From positions 173,784,626 through 173,848,625 of the forward strand of contig NC_133159.1 in NCBI RefSeq assembly GCF_040802235.1: a stretch of 64,000 bases of DNA, read 5' to 3'. Position numbers and translations under genes: made by a program. The first letter of the stretch is position 1. Every line of letters starts with the position of its first letter. The notes below the pieces were generated by a model. It was not told the origin of the DNA, made no database searches, and was given only the letters and a program-made list of their open reading frames with translations. The stretch is from Manis javanica. Taxonomy: Eukaryota; Chordata; Mammalia; Pholidota; Manidae. This document shows positions 23,685-37,463 of this stretch, piece by piece.

Positions 23685-24138
23685 CCCTCTATTGCTCTTG
23701 ACTTCCTCTCCAGTGTTGCACAGCCCTCCCCATGCTCCCCCCTCAACATTAGACATGCTAATCCTAATGCCCCCTTTCTTCCCGCCCCCCGCTTATCCCT
23801 CCCTTTCCACCCATCCTCCCCAGTCCCTTTCCCTTTGGTAACTGTTAGTCCCTTCTTGGGTTCTGTGATTCTGCTGCTGTTTTGTTCCTTCAGTTTTTCT
23901 TTGTTCTTAAACTCCACATATAAGTGAAATCATTTGGTATTTGTCTTTCTCCACCTGGCTTATTTCACTGAGCATAATACCCTCTAGCCCCACCCATGTT
24001 GTTGCAAATGGTAGGATTTGTTTTCTTCTTATGGCTGAATAGTATTCCATTGTGCGTGTATATGTACCACATCTTCTTTATACATTCATCTACTGATGGA
24101 CATTTAGGTTGTTTCCAATTCTTGGCTATTGTAAATAG
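23685..24138 (-). mobile_element. L1 3'-end fragment
   Basis: Antisense L1. It runs from a pyrimidine-rich 3'UTR ('ccctttccctttggtaactg', 'gttctgtgattctgctgctg') into the end of ORF2 ('aagtgaaatcatttggtatt', 'gctgaatagtattccattg', 'gatggacatttaggttg', 'cttggctattgtaaatag'). It is the least diverged L1 of the window. Confidence 0.9.
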
Positions 24139-27100
24139 AAGCACAAAGTTTTTTAAAACTACTTCTTCATGCTTTTAAAACCACTATTATGGAGCAGATA
24201 GCTAAGTAATGCTAAAATTTAACAGGGCTATTTTCAATCAGTCAAGAGAACATCGAAACTTGAGAAGTTTGCTTGTCATTGAAAATGTTGTAAAGAGAGT
24301 GGTGGATTCAAGTCTGATAATGGGTTTTTAAGTGAATAAAGTAAGTATTTGTCAAGCTGTGTTTGGCTGTGGATTAGGCATGCATTACTGTATTGACTCA
24401 TGAGACATGGTCAAATATATGTATACTTAGAAATATTAAAAAATAGGCATTTATGATGTAAACAAAACTGTAATGTATATTTTGTGGTTGTCATTAAAAG
24501 TTCAGTTGTGAATTTGAATGAGGCTGTGTTCATAATTAGTTTATAGCAAAGTTGCTGTTTATCAGGTTGCTGCAGTAAATCTTTGATTTTTTTGACTAAC
24601 AAATGGGAAGCTCACAAAAACTTGTTGGTATGCTTGTTTACAAATATTTACAAAGGAAACATTCTTGAAAATATCAAATGCACCATCTTATTTTTTGATT
24701 ATTTGCCAGGATAGCTCCCCTCTATTTAGTTTTCCCAGGAGCCTGGGAAAGAAATCCATATTCCTGTAAGACATTCCCTTTCATCAGATTCTGGAACTCA
24801 AAATTCCATTGAAATGAGTTGACTAGCTTTATTTCTTTTAAATGTTTGATGAATTTTTTCTTACAATTTCTGGTAAAATGCAATAATTTATTGTTTTTAA
24901 AATCCCATCCATCTTCATATTTGATCCCTACCCTCTCCCCTGGGTTGTGTTCCTCTTTAAAAGACTCCTAGAGGCAGTTCTGAAATGTTTACCTATATAT
25001 GCCACACGATTTGAATGGCCAATTATTCTCTATGGAGGCACAGCCATTAGGCTACTAATTCTGTTTAGAAAAAAAATTAATGTTGGGTAACAAACCTATC
25101 AGAAACAAGCTTGCTGAAAATGAGTACTTGCAGGATAATTTTCATAAGTTACAATCTGGTTTTCAGGGTCTGCCTGTGTGTTCAGGATTTTATATTATTA
25201 ATAAAGACCAACTAGAAGCAGAGGAGTTCATGTTGGGTGGCCTCTCAGTTCCCTTCCTTTTAAAGAAAGAATTCAAATAAGAAGAGGTCCAAAAGCCTTA
25301 TTTAGTTAATACCAAGCTTTTGATATTAAAATAAACTGGGAACTTAACTCTTGCAGAGTAGGATTAAATTAGGTTTTTAGGTACATTTAATGGGCTCTGG
25401 GAGAAAAGACCACATTCTTATTAAATCTAAGAAATTCCTAGAAGGAACAAGTCATTAATGCACTTTAATTTTGCACATGAATACACATAATTTTGCACTA
25501 CACTTTCTAGAGGAAATTTACCATGATTTGCGCTCTATGAGGCGTAGCGGTAAAAGCTGCTCAGTGAAAGATGGTGCAAATGTGCATTCTACTTTCTATT
25601 TCTTTGTTGTTGTTACACGCAGTGAGAGAATTTCCCTCAGCCTCTTCCACCAGTGAATGTATAATGGTTTAAAACTATTCTGTATTCACTCATTTAACCA
25701 CTAAAATACAAAGTATTACCCGAATGATTTAGTTGGTGTTTCTAGACAAGTAAGTGATTGTTCCCCTAATGAGTAGAGAAATGGGATTGCAAAGTCTGCC
25801 TGCACTGGAAAGGCATTTACCCAGTCTCTGTAGCCCTCAGCAAATGAAAGATCAGAATTCCACCTCAGCCCTAATAAAGAAGACAAATTGTTCATCAAAA
25901 CAGAATGGTATCTTCTTTGTAGTCTTAAAGTTATATAGTATATTAGGTTTTGTTCTTTACTATGAAATAAATATTTAGAGAAAAAGAAGAAAATGCCAAT
26001 AAACAAATGTAAGAAAATAAAAATAAATCACATTAGGTCATTGTTAAATTATTCTATAGTATATATAAAAAATATAAATCATTATATCATGTCATATCAT
26101 ATCATATGATGTTATATAACATAGACATGATGTCAGAGTTGAGATATCGGAGCCCAACCCATCAAAAAATGCCATGGGGCCACCACTCTACTCTGTAACG
26201 TACCTATCTCCAGATGTTTTTCTAGGAGAGAGAAACAGGTGTATGTCAGTTGATATATTGACATTCTGAATTTTTCTATTATAGGAACCCCAATGAATCC
26301 TAGTTTATACATATATATGTATGTGTGTGTACAACCAGTTACAATTATCACAGATTGCTTTGCATTTTTCTTATTTTAAAAAATAGTGCATTAAACTACC
26401 ACTTATCTTGATTACTGGGGTGTTTTCATTGCCTCTTAAAGTTCACACTTGAGGTGTGTGGCGCCTTACATCACAACCCTAGCCCTGAAGACAAATGTAG
26501 AAAGAAGTGCAGATCTAGAAATCGATATAAACAGATTAAGATTTTTTTTTCCTCAAAGAAATGGAATCATATGATATAATCTGCATTCAAAGTTTAAAGA
26601 AATTCTTAAACATTTTTGCAGGACATAATTCTTCTGCTGCAAAATAATCCTATTTGTTCAATTATTTGTTGTTTTTGATGTTCTTTTTCTGTCACTAAAC
26701 ACTCTTAAATGCGACACTTAATGATCGCTAATGAGATCTAATTCAAGATTTGTTGAGTGAAGATACCCAATGTAAACTACTTGGCTGACAGTTTCATAGA
26801 CTCTCAGATTTCTCTATGGTTCATCAAACTGAACAGTCTAGCTATAGACTTTCAAAAATCAGTTTCTATGGAATCAGTTTTGACATTCAATGATTTTTTA
26901 AGGATTGATGTTCATAGTAACCTTAATTCTATCTTATGAACTCACTTGGAAGCCACTGAATTTTAACATGTAGGTGAATTTCATCAAAGTATGTCAACTA
27001 CAGTTTGAATAGAAAAGAATTATGGTTTGCATACTTGTTTTACAGACATTATGTAGTTAATCCTAATACTAATCTATGAGCATATTATCTCCATGTTAAC

Positions 27101-27225
27101 AAAGAGGCATCCACAGTTAAATCCTACAATTACAATTTTTCAGTCTACCAGAATCATAGATGAGGGCTAGCTTCGGCACTCTTCTTAATCGACATGGCCT
27201 TGTACTCGATAGGATGATTCTGGGC
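24139..27225. other. Intergenic, AT-rich; no gene seen
   Basis: Very AT-rich sequence. A short CATAT-type repeat lies at about 26085-26110 and an alternating AT/GT run at 26308-26330. No exon or known family stands out. Confidence 0.4.
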
Positions 27226-27522
27226 CAGGAGTCAGCCAGCTTTTTCTGTGAAGGGCCAGACAGTAGATATTTTAGGTTTTGTGGGCCACATAGGATCTCT
27301 GTCACCACCACTCAATTCTTCCCTTGTAGCACAAGAGCAATCAGAGACAATCTGTAAGCAAAGGAACAGGGCTGTGTTCCAATAAAACATTGTTCATGAA
27401 CAGAGAAATTTGAATTTTATAAAATATTCAAGGGTCACACAATATTAATCTTCTTTGATTTTTTCCCTATAATTAAAAAATATGAAAACATTCTTAGCTC
27501 ATAGACTATAGAAAGACCACTG
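27226..27522 (+). mobile_element. hAT-Charlie-type DNA transposon copy
   Basis: Same family as 1995-2268, and longer: 'ctttttctgtgaagggccag', 'gtagatattttaggttttgtggg', 'ttccaataaaacattgttcatg', 'gaatttgaattttataaaat'-like text, and a terminal 'agaccactg'. It retains an internal segment that the other two copies lack. The flanks TTCTGGGC and TTCTAGAA are compatible with a decayed 8-bp duplication. Confidence 0.75.
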
Positions 27523-30500
27523 TTCTAGAACCATGGAAAGTGTGGTGCCCTTGATCTAAAATATTAGAAAGGCCCAGGTTTGAGAAAAAGGCTTTATTTT
27601 CTATGGGTCTGATAATCTAAGGATATTGACCTAGAAAGCACAGGTCTCTGCTCTGGGTCATTTTCTTGATGCAGACACTTTCCTATAAAAATTGCTGAAT
27701 TTTTTCATGAGTATTGTTTTTTCATGAACAGAAGAAAGAGGATGTGTTTGGGAGCACTCATTTCAGACTTGGTCCTCTCTGGTGCCTGGGAAGTTATTTC
27801 ACGCAAAAGAACTGAGTTTTTAGGAAATTGATTTTTAAAGAAAAAAACAATCTCACAATGATGCTTGCTGTAAATGTTCATTTTTTTTCTTGGATTGCTA
27901 CTTTTTTCATTTTAATGTCATTCTTGATCTGTACTGCTAATCATCAGCAGTATTTCAAAGTCCCCAAGACCAGCTCCTCTAGATATTTGCAGATCTAGAT
28001 ATTTGAACTCCATTGCCAGGAAGCATCTCAGAGGGATTTGTGTGTGGAGAGCCAGGAGGGGGGAGGAGAACAGAGCAACAGCAGCGGGCCATTGCCGGAG
28101 CAGCTGGGGCGGGCCCCTTGAGCATCATGGGCTCTACAGGCAGAGCCCAGCCACCTACATGCATCCATAGCCGCGGTCAAAAGAGAAGTTTCTCCCGTCA
28201 GTGTGACAGCTGATGTCCATGCTCTGCAAGTGATGGAAAATTCCTAGAGACAGAGAAAAGAGGAAGAGGAAAGGGGCCTCTAGGGCAGCTGAGGGGTCTG
28301 AGTGAGGATGGGAGCAGGGATGCAGTCTAGCTCTGCACACTTTCTACTGGCCCAAGTGGCCCGTACTGAGAGCTCAGTTTGCTGCTAGCTTGCCCATCTG
28401 GGGACTTCCATTGCTGGGTTAGGACAGAGAGGACTGAATATAGCCTCATTCATGCTTTGGAGCATTTGATTTCAAATATACAGGATAACAAATGCACATC
28501 CTCTGTTTTCCCCAACTCCTTTTCCCTTGCTTAGACAATCCTCTTCCTGTATTTTGTGGAAAGAAGTCAGAGCCCAAAGCTTGATGAAAGGCAATGGTGT
28601 GGGGACCAGTTCTTTTTTCTTTTTCTTTTTTAAGCCAGTGCCATGGCTTTTATCTGCTCGTGATTCTCGCAGAAGCCATGTCCTCTGGCTATTCAAGCCA
28701 TCCCCTTTCCAAGCAAGATTGGGACACAGCAGTAATATTTCTAGAACTTGACAGCCAGAATCAAACCATCACAAACCAGTCAAAGGCTGCTCCCATCAGC
28801 CCGGTAGTTGAGATTATTTTTCCGTGATGTCATGAACCTTTTCGATCCTTTTAAAAGAAAACTCACCAGCAAGAACATCTCTCTGTCTAGAGATCCTGTC
28901 CCAGCAGAAGGTTGTTGGTATCATTTGCAGTGGGTGAAAACATCTCCTTTAGGGAGGAGGTTTTTTTTGACCAGAAGCATTAGTTGTGGGGGTTGTGACT
29001 GTTGTTCCTTGCAAGGAAGAGAATAGAAGTGTAATCTTACTAGGTCATGTGTAAATTTATGCTGTTTTTACTGGCTCTTAACCCTTTTCCTTCCAGGAAT
29101 TGTTAAGTTCCTTTGCAGTCATGTATCAGTCCTCGGGTACATTCTCACCAGGGGTGACCAATGGGTAAGGCTCTGCAGTAGACCGACAGAATAGAAGTTG
29201 GGTCAAGTAACGGACTCGCTGGAAATTACGTAAGAGAAATAAATACCCTGGTATTTGCACAGAAAGGAAATTATGAAATTCACTTTTAGAATGAACTCAT
29301 AGACTCTCTCAAACTCTCCTGTGAGAAAAATTCTTCTCGGTCTGAGGGGGTCTTGCGTGGAGTCAGGGCTGGAACCTTTTGCAGGAGAGAGCTCCAGGTC
29401 CTATGGCGCTTGAAAGGGGCTGCAGGTCAGGCTGCCTGCTGAAGGAGACTCCGAAGGGGGTGCAGGAGTCAGGAGAAAGAACAGAACATCCGTCAGTGCC
29501 TGGGGGGCGGGTCTTTCTTTTTTGGGTTTATGTCATGGCCTGTGAGTCGGTTCGCAGAGAATTTTGCTTTCCCTCATGGAGAAGTCATTTCAAAATTGAC
29601 TTTTTGGTGTGTCCTTTTGCTTGATTGTTTGCTGACTGGGCCGTGGCACCTGCAGGGTACAGGCTGCTTTTATATTTCCAAGTGTGCTGGGTGCTTCTCC
29701 CGCGTGTTGCTTTGATACATGATGTTCTGGATGGAGAGCTGGAGCAAAAGTTAGATCGGCACTAATTAATTATGCCAGGAATAATTCTGAGTGTTCTGCC
29801 TGAATTGCAGGTTATGTCTGAGTCCCAATCCCCTTTCTGTAGGATTTGAAAAAACATGGACCCCGGGGAGGAAAAATGACCCAAGGCAAGGAATACAGGA
29901 GGCAAGAAGACAGAATGTAGAGAAGAGTAAACTGGTCTCTGTTTAATTCACTTAAGGAAGAGCATCGATTCATTCTGAGTCCAGCATTAAGGAGATTGGC
30001 ACAAATTTCCATGACACTGCCTGGATTCTGAAGCCATGGATGTGGCATTAGTGACCACCTCTTCTGTGCTAAGTCATGCTTTGACCAGGTAGATGTCCAG
30101 ATCAGCTCACCAAGGAAGTACAAGTAATATTTTCTTTGTCTTCTACTCTAAGGGAACTGCTTATGTTACGCGTGCTTGGCAAGTGTTCTACAGAAATACG
30201 CAGTTTAGCTTCAGAGCCTTATAGATAATTCTTTTAGAAATTATTTTTTGAGAGTTGCCACTGTCTACCTTGAATTTTTCATATTTTAATGCATAAGAAA
30301 TATGTGTGTGATAGGTGAGGAGGTGATTTTTAAAAAAATGCAAGTTGTGAAATATAACTGAACTCTAAATAGCATAAAATCAGAATCACGAAAGCAAGTT
30401 ACTGAGAAATGGAGTCTCAGTGCTGACGACAGCTCTGCTGTCAGAACTAAGTAACTGTAAATCAAAACTTAGCCGTCTTCAGCCTCTTTGAGGTTTTCAG

Positions 30501-32409
30501 ATGTGTCATAATTAGGTCAATAGATAAAACTCTGTGTGTGTGTGCGTTGGTGTGTTTGTGCATGTTTATATACACTTTGAATTTGCTTTCTGCCAACTAA
30601 TTTATTAAGTACATTCCTTCTTTCACTGAATCCTGTACTAAGGAGACACTCAATTTTTATATAAAAATAATAGACATTAAAAATAGCTCTGGTGTTTGAT
30701 CTTCGCCCAAGTGGGAAATACATAGTTATTTTTCAAGATATTTTTGAAAGCCCTAGTGCATGTATTAACACATAGAAGAGAATTAATCTCAGTAGACGGG
30801 AAAGCTAACTTTACTAATTGATTTTTTCCCCCTCAAGTTGACTTAACAGGTACAGTATGAGTTTTCACGTATTTCAGGATACATGCAGGGAAATGACGAT
30901 TAGATTACCAAAAAGCATTATTTATTGTGTCAAAACTTGGTGACTCAATTAGGAAAACCATACAAAAGAACAGATTTTGGTATAAGAACAAGTTTTGAAA
31001 TGTTTCTTTGTTGATAAGAAAATCAGAAGCTGAAACACTGCTGACAGAATTAAAGTCTGTGTTATAAATTCAGAATTTCTCTAACCATAGAAACAATTTC
31101 CTGAAACACTTGTTTACAGTGAAAATTTATATGAATTTCTTTAACATTTGAAAAGGGCTACATACAGCTCAAATCCAGTCATAGGAGAAAAAATATTTGC
31201 ATTTGATCCTAATTAGTACATGAAGACATTTATGTAAGCGTCTATCAAATGAGCAGTGATATAATTTGGGTTTGCTCTTAATAATCATGTAATGTTATTA
31301 ATGTTATTTATTCTGTTATCATTAGTCACTAATATTATTTCTGACAGTAGGGTATAGCATTTTATTTTTGTGGAGTTATAATACAAATTATTTTACTTGT
31401 GACATTTATAAGGGGTTGGAATAGTAAAACAAATTTATCAAAAGTCTGGAATTAAATATCAGTTCAGGATATGTGCATGCAGAACCCAAACGGGTCAGTG
31501 AAAGAGGAAAAGATTCAATCAAATCTTCAGGGAACTGATTATATTTATTTTTAAAATGTAGAAACTCTCCCACAGAAAAGCATGAAAATTGAGCTAAAAG
31601 TTTAGAATTAGGTCCTGGGTAAGGAATAAGAGGCTAAACTTTATATATTATAGTCAGGGTAGAAGTCATTTTGAGGGAATTAGGAAGTGGCTTGGAGAAA
31701 CATTAAGTCCTATTGTATGATGCTATAAAAAGTTATATTCTGCAGAAAGCAGAGGAAGAAACAGTGGATTTGAAAGCAGCAGGCTTAGCATCCATGTCTT
31801 CCACTCACATGGAGCTTCCCTGGAGCATAACTTCTTGATCTCTATTTCCTTACTAATTAAAACTGGGATGAGGGAAATCACAGGCAGCAGAAAATAAAAG
31901 ATCACCCAGCAGGGCTGGAGCCAGAGACAACAGATTAAGAAAGGGCAGCCAGGTTCACATGCCAGCAGTCCTGCTCACGTCTCTTTTCTGCTCACTCAAT
32001 CTGTAGGTGCCTCCCTGTGGAGAGCATACTGCGTCAACTCTCATGCGTGCCTTAAGGGGCTAAAATCCAGCCCCAATTTAATGCTCAATCCTAATATCCC
32101 TCTATTCATGAATTTTTATTCAAAGGCTGACCGTCAGTTAGCAAGTCCATTTTACTTCCCTTCTTTTGTCTAACTCCAACCTATACTTTCAGATAGAACT
32201 ATGGTACTTCCCAAACATCCCAGATCCTCCCCTCTTCATTTATGATTTTACCACTTAATCAGGCACTATAATGGATTGTTATGTTATTAATGGCTTATCA
32301 TATAAAAATGGCTCTTTAAAATATTCTATTCCCCCAGCTAAACTACTTTATTTATTAATCTTATAATTTACATCATCATTAGTATAGCAGTAGCTGTGGT
32401 GGTGATATA
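27523..32409. other. Intergenic; no gene seen
   Basis: Mostly AT-rich non-coding DNA. Exceptions are a GC-richer patch at about 28010-28200 with several CpGs and a GGGGCGGGCCCC block, and a moderately GC-rich patch at 29340-29700. Neither carries a convincing frame or exon. Confidence 0.4.
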
Positions 32410-32600
32410 AATAATTACATTCCTAAGTGGTCACTGTGTGTCAGGCACTTTATACACATTATTTCTAATCCCTGGAACCATCCTTCACAGCTGCCCAGGT
32501 CAATGTTGCACACACGTTGACCCCACATCAGGCTGACCCCGAAGCCTAAGTGCTCTCCGTTATGCAAAGCTATCACCATTGTCAAGGTCCCATAATTTGG
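32410..32600 (-). mobile_element. MIR SINE fragment (weak)
   Basis: The complement-MIR phrase 'cactgtgtgtcaggcacttt...acacattatttctaatcc' is clear for the first 70 bases. The remainder is poorly matched. Confidence 0.5.
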
Positions 32601-32634
32601 AACATCCTTGCAATGCAAAGCATCGGTATTTGAT

Positions 32635-33150
32635 TTGAAAGAAATGCAATAAAAAAAAGAGTTTTAAGAGATCATACCCTTTTACCTGGTAATTCCACAT
32701 TTGGAAACCAAGTCTAAGAAAACAGTAAGAGATGAAGATAAACATTAATCTACAAGGACATTCATGCATCTTTGTAAGAGTATAAAATGAAAATGAACAT
32801 AAAGGTATAGAGGTAAGTAATGATTAATTATACTATGGTTCATACATATTATGGAGATAAAACATATGCAGCCATTAAAATATATACTTTCATATAACTA
32901 TTGCATGGCAAATGCTTAACAGGCATAAGTATGATATTTGTATATCAAAAAATATGACATAATCGATCTTAAAATTATAAATACACATATAAAGATATAA
33001 AATAAGAAACCAAAATACAGGAAAATGAAGAAAAGATATACTAAAGTATTTATAATGGTGGGAATATAGATATATTTTATTTTCTACATTTCCCTACATT
33101 CTTCTATATTTTTAATGTTTATCTTGCACATTTTCCACAATGGACATTTT
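32635..33150 (+). mobile_element. Old L1 (L1ME-type) 3' fragment
   Basis: Forward L1 end. It has 'cctggtaattccacatttgg', 'aaggacattcatgcatcttt', 'atactatggttcatacatat' and 'catatgcagccattaaaatat', the old L1 ORF2/3'UTR phrase. It ends in 'tatttttaatgtttatcttg'. It is highly AT-rich and decayed. Confidence 0.7.
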
Positions 33151-35184
33151 TTAAAAAAGACCTAAATACATTCATACACTTAAAAAACCACACACACAAA
33201 CTGTTAAAGCCCATCACCTAAAACCTAGACATTCAGGTATGTACCTTTTCTTTCAAAAGTATCATTCCTGTATTGTTGCCATTACTCAAAATATGTTGTG
33301 CATTTTCTCTGTAGCTTGTGGTATATTCCTTAAATGTCTACAATAGTGACTAACTTTGTCTGAAGTTGGTGGGTTTTTTCATTCTTGTTAGTTCTGAAAA
33401 AAGCCAAGTTGCATGCATTTTATGGCAGGGTTACTTGGCCTAAGGAGCTGCCATCCTGTGTCAACAACAAAAATGAGTGTCTAGGCTCATTACCTTTACG
33501 GGAGTCCCAGACAACACACATAAATGATCACGGTAATCACTGTGTTAAGAACCATAGTAATGCAGGGTCTGGCCCTAGGGGAATACGGTTATTTTACAGT
33601 GTAATTGTTTCACCCAGTGAGATAAATGAAGTCTTGCAGAGCATGACAGAAGAGTCATTTACTAAATAGTAACCTGGCTTTTCTGGAAGTGTGAGCTTCT
33701 TAAAGGACAGTTCCACTTATTGTTGCTGGTTTTCACATATTTGTTGGAAAATACAGATCGTATTAATGAACACAGAAAGCACTCAAATTATTTTTCAGTC
33801 CATGAGTGTGTGATTTTGTCATTCATCCACTTATACAAATGCACAGGTACCTCACTTATCCAGAGGTCTTCCTCAACTATTTGTAGTATAGCAAACACAG
33901 GACTAAAGTATGTAAGTGCTCTGAGAAGCTAAAACAGATGTCAGAAATCCATATCTTAAACCTTTTTACTCCAAAAGGAAACTTACCAAAACAGGGTTAA
34001 CTCCAAATTTAGCATTCACTCATACTATTTCAAAAACATACATCCATTTTAAGCCCTTTAGGCCCTATTTGCTTTCACTTTGCATACACTTTTAAACATC
34101 CTATGTTACATAATTTCTCAGCCCAGTGCAGATTAGAATCAACAAATTAGACAAAGCATGGTGACAGCCTGATAATTTCAAGGCACATTCGCAGAAGCAA
34201 AAATGAGAAGTGAAGGCTGTCATGGATGGAGAAGGAAAAACAAGCAGAAAACTTAAATAAGCTTCATCTAGGGTCATTTAATGTAGAGGACATTGCTCTT
34301 ACTGTACCCCAGTAGGCCCTGATAGCTTTATGTTTATTACAATAGTATTGAGTCATCATTCAAAAGTCATATGATACTAAAAAATATTGTTACTTGCATT
34401 GATTTCACCCTTCAACTGACATTTGTTGAGACTGATTTACTCAGCCATATGCAAGGCTATGAGGGTAGGAAAATCTACAAGAAATGGCAGTGGGTTTTGT
34501 AAAGCTCACCACTGGTAGGTGGAAACAGGTATGGGGGAAAATATTTGTCATAGCAGGAGAGGCACAAAATATGCTATATTAGAAATATGTACAGAGTGTT
34601 ACAGGGACAGTCGGAGAGTTTGAGGATCCATATAATATAGCAGAGAAAATCCTTCCCACCCAAGCAAACTACAATCATTTAGAAAAGCCTTTACATAATA
34701 TGCTGCATTCCAAGTAGGCCAGATACGTAAGGTATCATCACTGTTGTTAAAGTGGTGACAAATGGCAAATATTGTGGAATAAATCTCATTGCTTTAGAGG
34801 GAACAGTAAATAGGGTTTATGCGGGGAGCGGCATGCAGCAAGACCATGCCGTTCTTAGGAGTGGCTTGTCATTTATATGTGATTACATGTATATAGACAG
34901 ACCTGGGGGCATAGCAGACAATTTTGGACATGAACTGAATGAGGAAGCAATTCTGTCTTCTAGGATGTTCTCAGCATTAACACAACCGTGCATGGTAATA
35001 TGTCATACACATTAAATTCCATTCTAAAGACTTCCCCATAAATTCTGCTCCATATCATACCACTCCTCAGAAACTCTCCAGATTTGGGGTGGGGGGGGTG
35101 ACAACCCATTTAAACCCTTAATCATAGGCTGCTTTTAGTGTCACTTAGTCATTTGATTTTACTTGTTTATCATTTGTCTTCTTC
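33151..35184. other. Intergenic; no gene seen
   Basis: Non-coding; no recognised family. A G-run (GGGGTGGGGGGGG) lies at about 35086-35098. Confidence 0.4.
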
Positions 35185-35312
35185 ATTAGAGATTGTGAAT
35201 TCTTAGACTAAAGGATCTGTTTCACCTGGGGCTCTTATGTCTCCCATATCATCTACCATAAAGCTAAAGTACAAAGTAGCTACTCAACAAAAACATTTAT
35301 TGAATTTAATAT
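35185..35312 (+). mobile_element. L2 3'-terminal fragment
   Basis: Forward L2 tail: 'gattgtgaattcttagacta', 'ggatctgtttcacctggggct', 'agtagctactcaacaaaaac' and 'atttattgaattt'. These correspond to the family's 'aattgtaagctccttgaggg ... gcactcaataaatgtttg' end. Confidence 0.75.
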
Positions 35313-37399
35313 GAAGGTTAAATCTTACCAGTGCAGCAGGTGAAATTGGCAAAACTGTTTTCCAATAGATTAGATTACACCCAATGCCTTAAAATACTGC
35401 AGTAGATGGCTTGTCCTATTGCAGCGGTTGCTAGTTGTCCTGTTTACATTTCAAGTCAATCTGGCATTTAATTATTATGTATTACTATAAATTGTTACTG
35501 TGCAGATTAGCAAGTGGTTCTTAACACCTAATAGATGCAAATGAGTTTTTCATTGCTTATCACTGTAAAATTGGACTGCATATATGGTGAAAGGAAGTCT
35601 GAAAATATATCTAGTTTCTGGAGATCTTTATATAAATGCAAAGGAAAGATTTGTGTTCCTAATGGAACAATCACCCTCTGTGTGACACATCCATTCATAA
35701 TCTGACTGCAGATCTAGATTGTGACTAATATTTGGCTCTGATATTATAGGTGGTTACTGTGGAGGGACTCAGTAAGAGGTGATTGTCATTTCCTTGGAAA
35801 AATTTAATACACAGATGGATCCCAACACCCAACAGCACTGGTGTCCAAAACTAATGGGGAGTTTTTTCTAAATAAGGACTGATTTAGCCAAAAAAGATAT
35901 TCTGACTAGAGAAATCACGCATTGCTTCAAAAAATGTATTTACTCAAGCACTGAATGCCTTAGAATACTAAAATTTTCCTAATAGGGACACGGTGAAAAG
36001 TCACTCATTGATTAAAATACATATTTACATTTTTTCCTTTATTAGATGAAGCAATGGAGTTAATCAATGCTATCATGCATTTTCAAAGTTTTGTTACAAA
36101 ATTTAACCCTTCGTTTCCTTATTTCACTAGATAATTAAATAAGTATTTAGCTAGATATTAGGTACATATTTAGCTAAACAAATCTATTCAGACTGGGAAG
36201 ATGTTTATTAAAATAATGCACTTTTCTATAGCTTTCACTTCAAGAAATGTCTTAACGGCATATCAGTCCATGGGGTTGAGAGCGATTTGAGGAGAAAGAC
36301 GAGGATACATCAATTTGTTTGCCCCTCCCCACAACTAAGCATAGGCAACAAACTGTAATCTTATAACACTGTGTCCATTTCTTTAAAGATTTTCCCATGA
36401 TATGAAGTTCTCGTGGCCTGTGTGCATTCAGTTTATTTAGAGTGTAATATTAAAGCAAAACAATTTCAGTTCCCGTTCCAGAGAAACGGCACCTCTTTCT
36501 GGGCGGCCGATTTTTAAAAGGAGCTTTTACTGGGAAATAAAAGTGTTGCCTCTGAATTCACGTGGTTTGGAAAATGCTTTGCCATGTACAGCTGCACAGA
36601 TTGAATCATGATAATAAAAAGATCACATAGAAGTGATTCTTTTCCTCTTTCCATCTAGGCTTCATATGTTTGAAGGGATTAATTCGACTTCACTGGTCTG
36701 TTTCTTAGGAATAATCCTTGAGGAAACACATTTCGGAGGAAGCCCTTTGCAGGGCAGCCAGCGGGTACTCATTCTCTATCCTTTCGATATCTAGAGTCAG
36801 CTTGCTATCGACAGGTTCGCTTCGCTTCAGGCTACAGCCTAGGTTCCTGTACATCCATCCATTTTGCCGAGTTAAGTCAGGCTGTTTATAAATAACACAT
36901 GATCTAATCAATGTTATAGGAGATCCCCTGTGTGAGGCATTATCCTCGCGTACAAGGCTTTCAAAGGGGAGACACTTGGTAGCAGGGCTTGGAGTGCTGT
37001 GTAAAAGCAACGGGACGGCAATGCGTTTGGCTATCAGAGCAGTCACACCGCATGCACGACCTATTCCACACCCTTTTAATTTCAGTTATCTTGCTCAGCG
37101 TTGGGAAACAAGGCACACTTGGCTAACGCTGGATTAAGTGCGCATCTAAAACCTAAGCACACTTCACCAGCACCTCCTAGGGGCCATGTGCGGATATGAG
37201 GCTAGGAGGTGGATACCCGGCGCAGACCCTTTCCTTGATGGTCAATTCCGCCTCTCCCGCACACACAAATCCACCCGGGCTGTGCCGCCCGGAATACGAG
37301 CTAGATTTTTGAAGTCGTTTGGCGACTCTAGGAGGCCTTTTAGAGATGTAAATAAACTGCAGGAGAGGCGCATTGGATCGCCTGAGGAAATAAACAGCC
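35313..37399. other. Intergenic, upstream flank of KCNJ2
   Basis: AT-rich until about 36450, then increasingly CpG-containing (for example 36790-36830 and 37180-37340) as the KCNJ2 promoter domain is approached. It may contain distal promoter elements. If KCNJ2-AS1, the human antisense lncRNA, is conserved, its exons could fall here, but nothing in the sequence proves it. Confidence 0.4.

Positions 37400-37460
<61 letters not shown>
37400..37460. repeat. (AC)n microsatellite upstream of KCNJ2
   Basis: Thirty uninterrupted AC units about 1.1 kb upstream of KCNJ2 exon 1, at the edge of the CpG-rich region. Such tracts favour Z-DNA and are length-variable. Confidence 0.98.
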
Positions 37461-37463
<3 letters not shown>

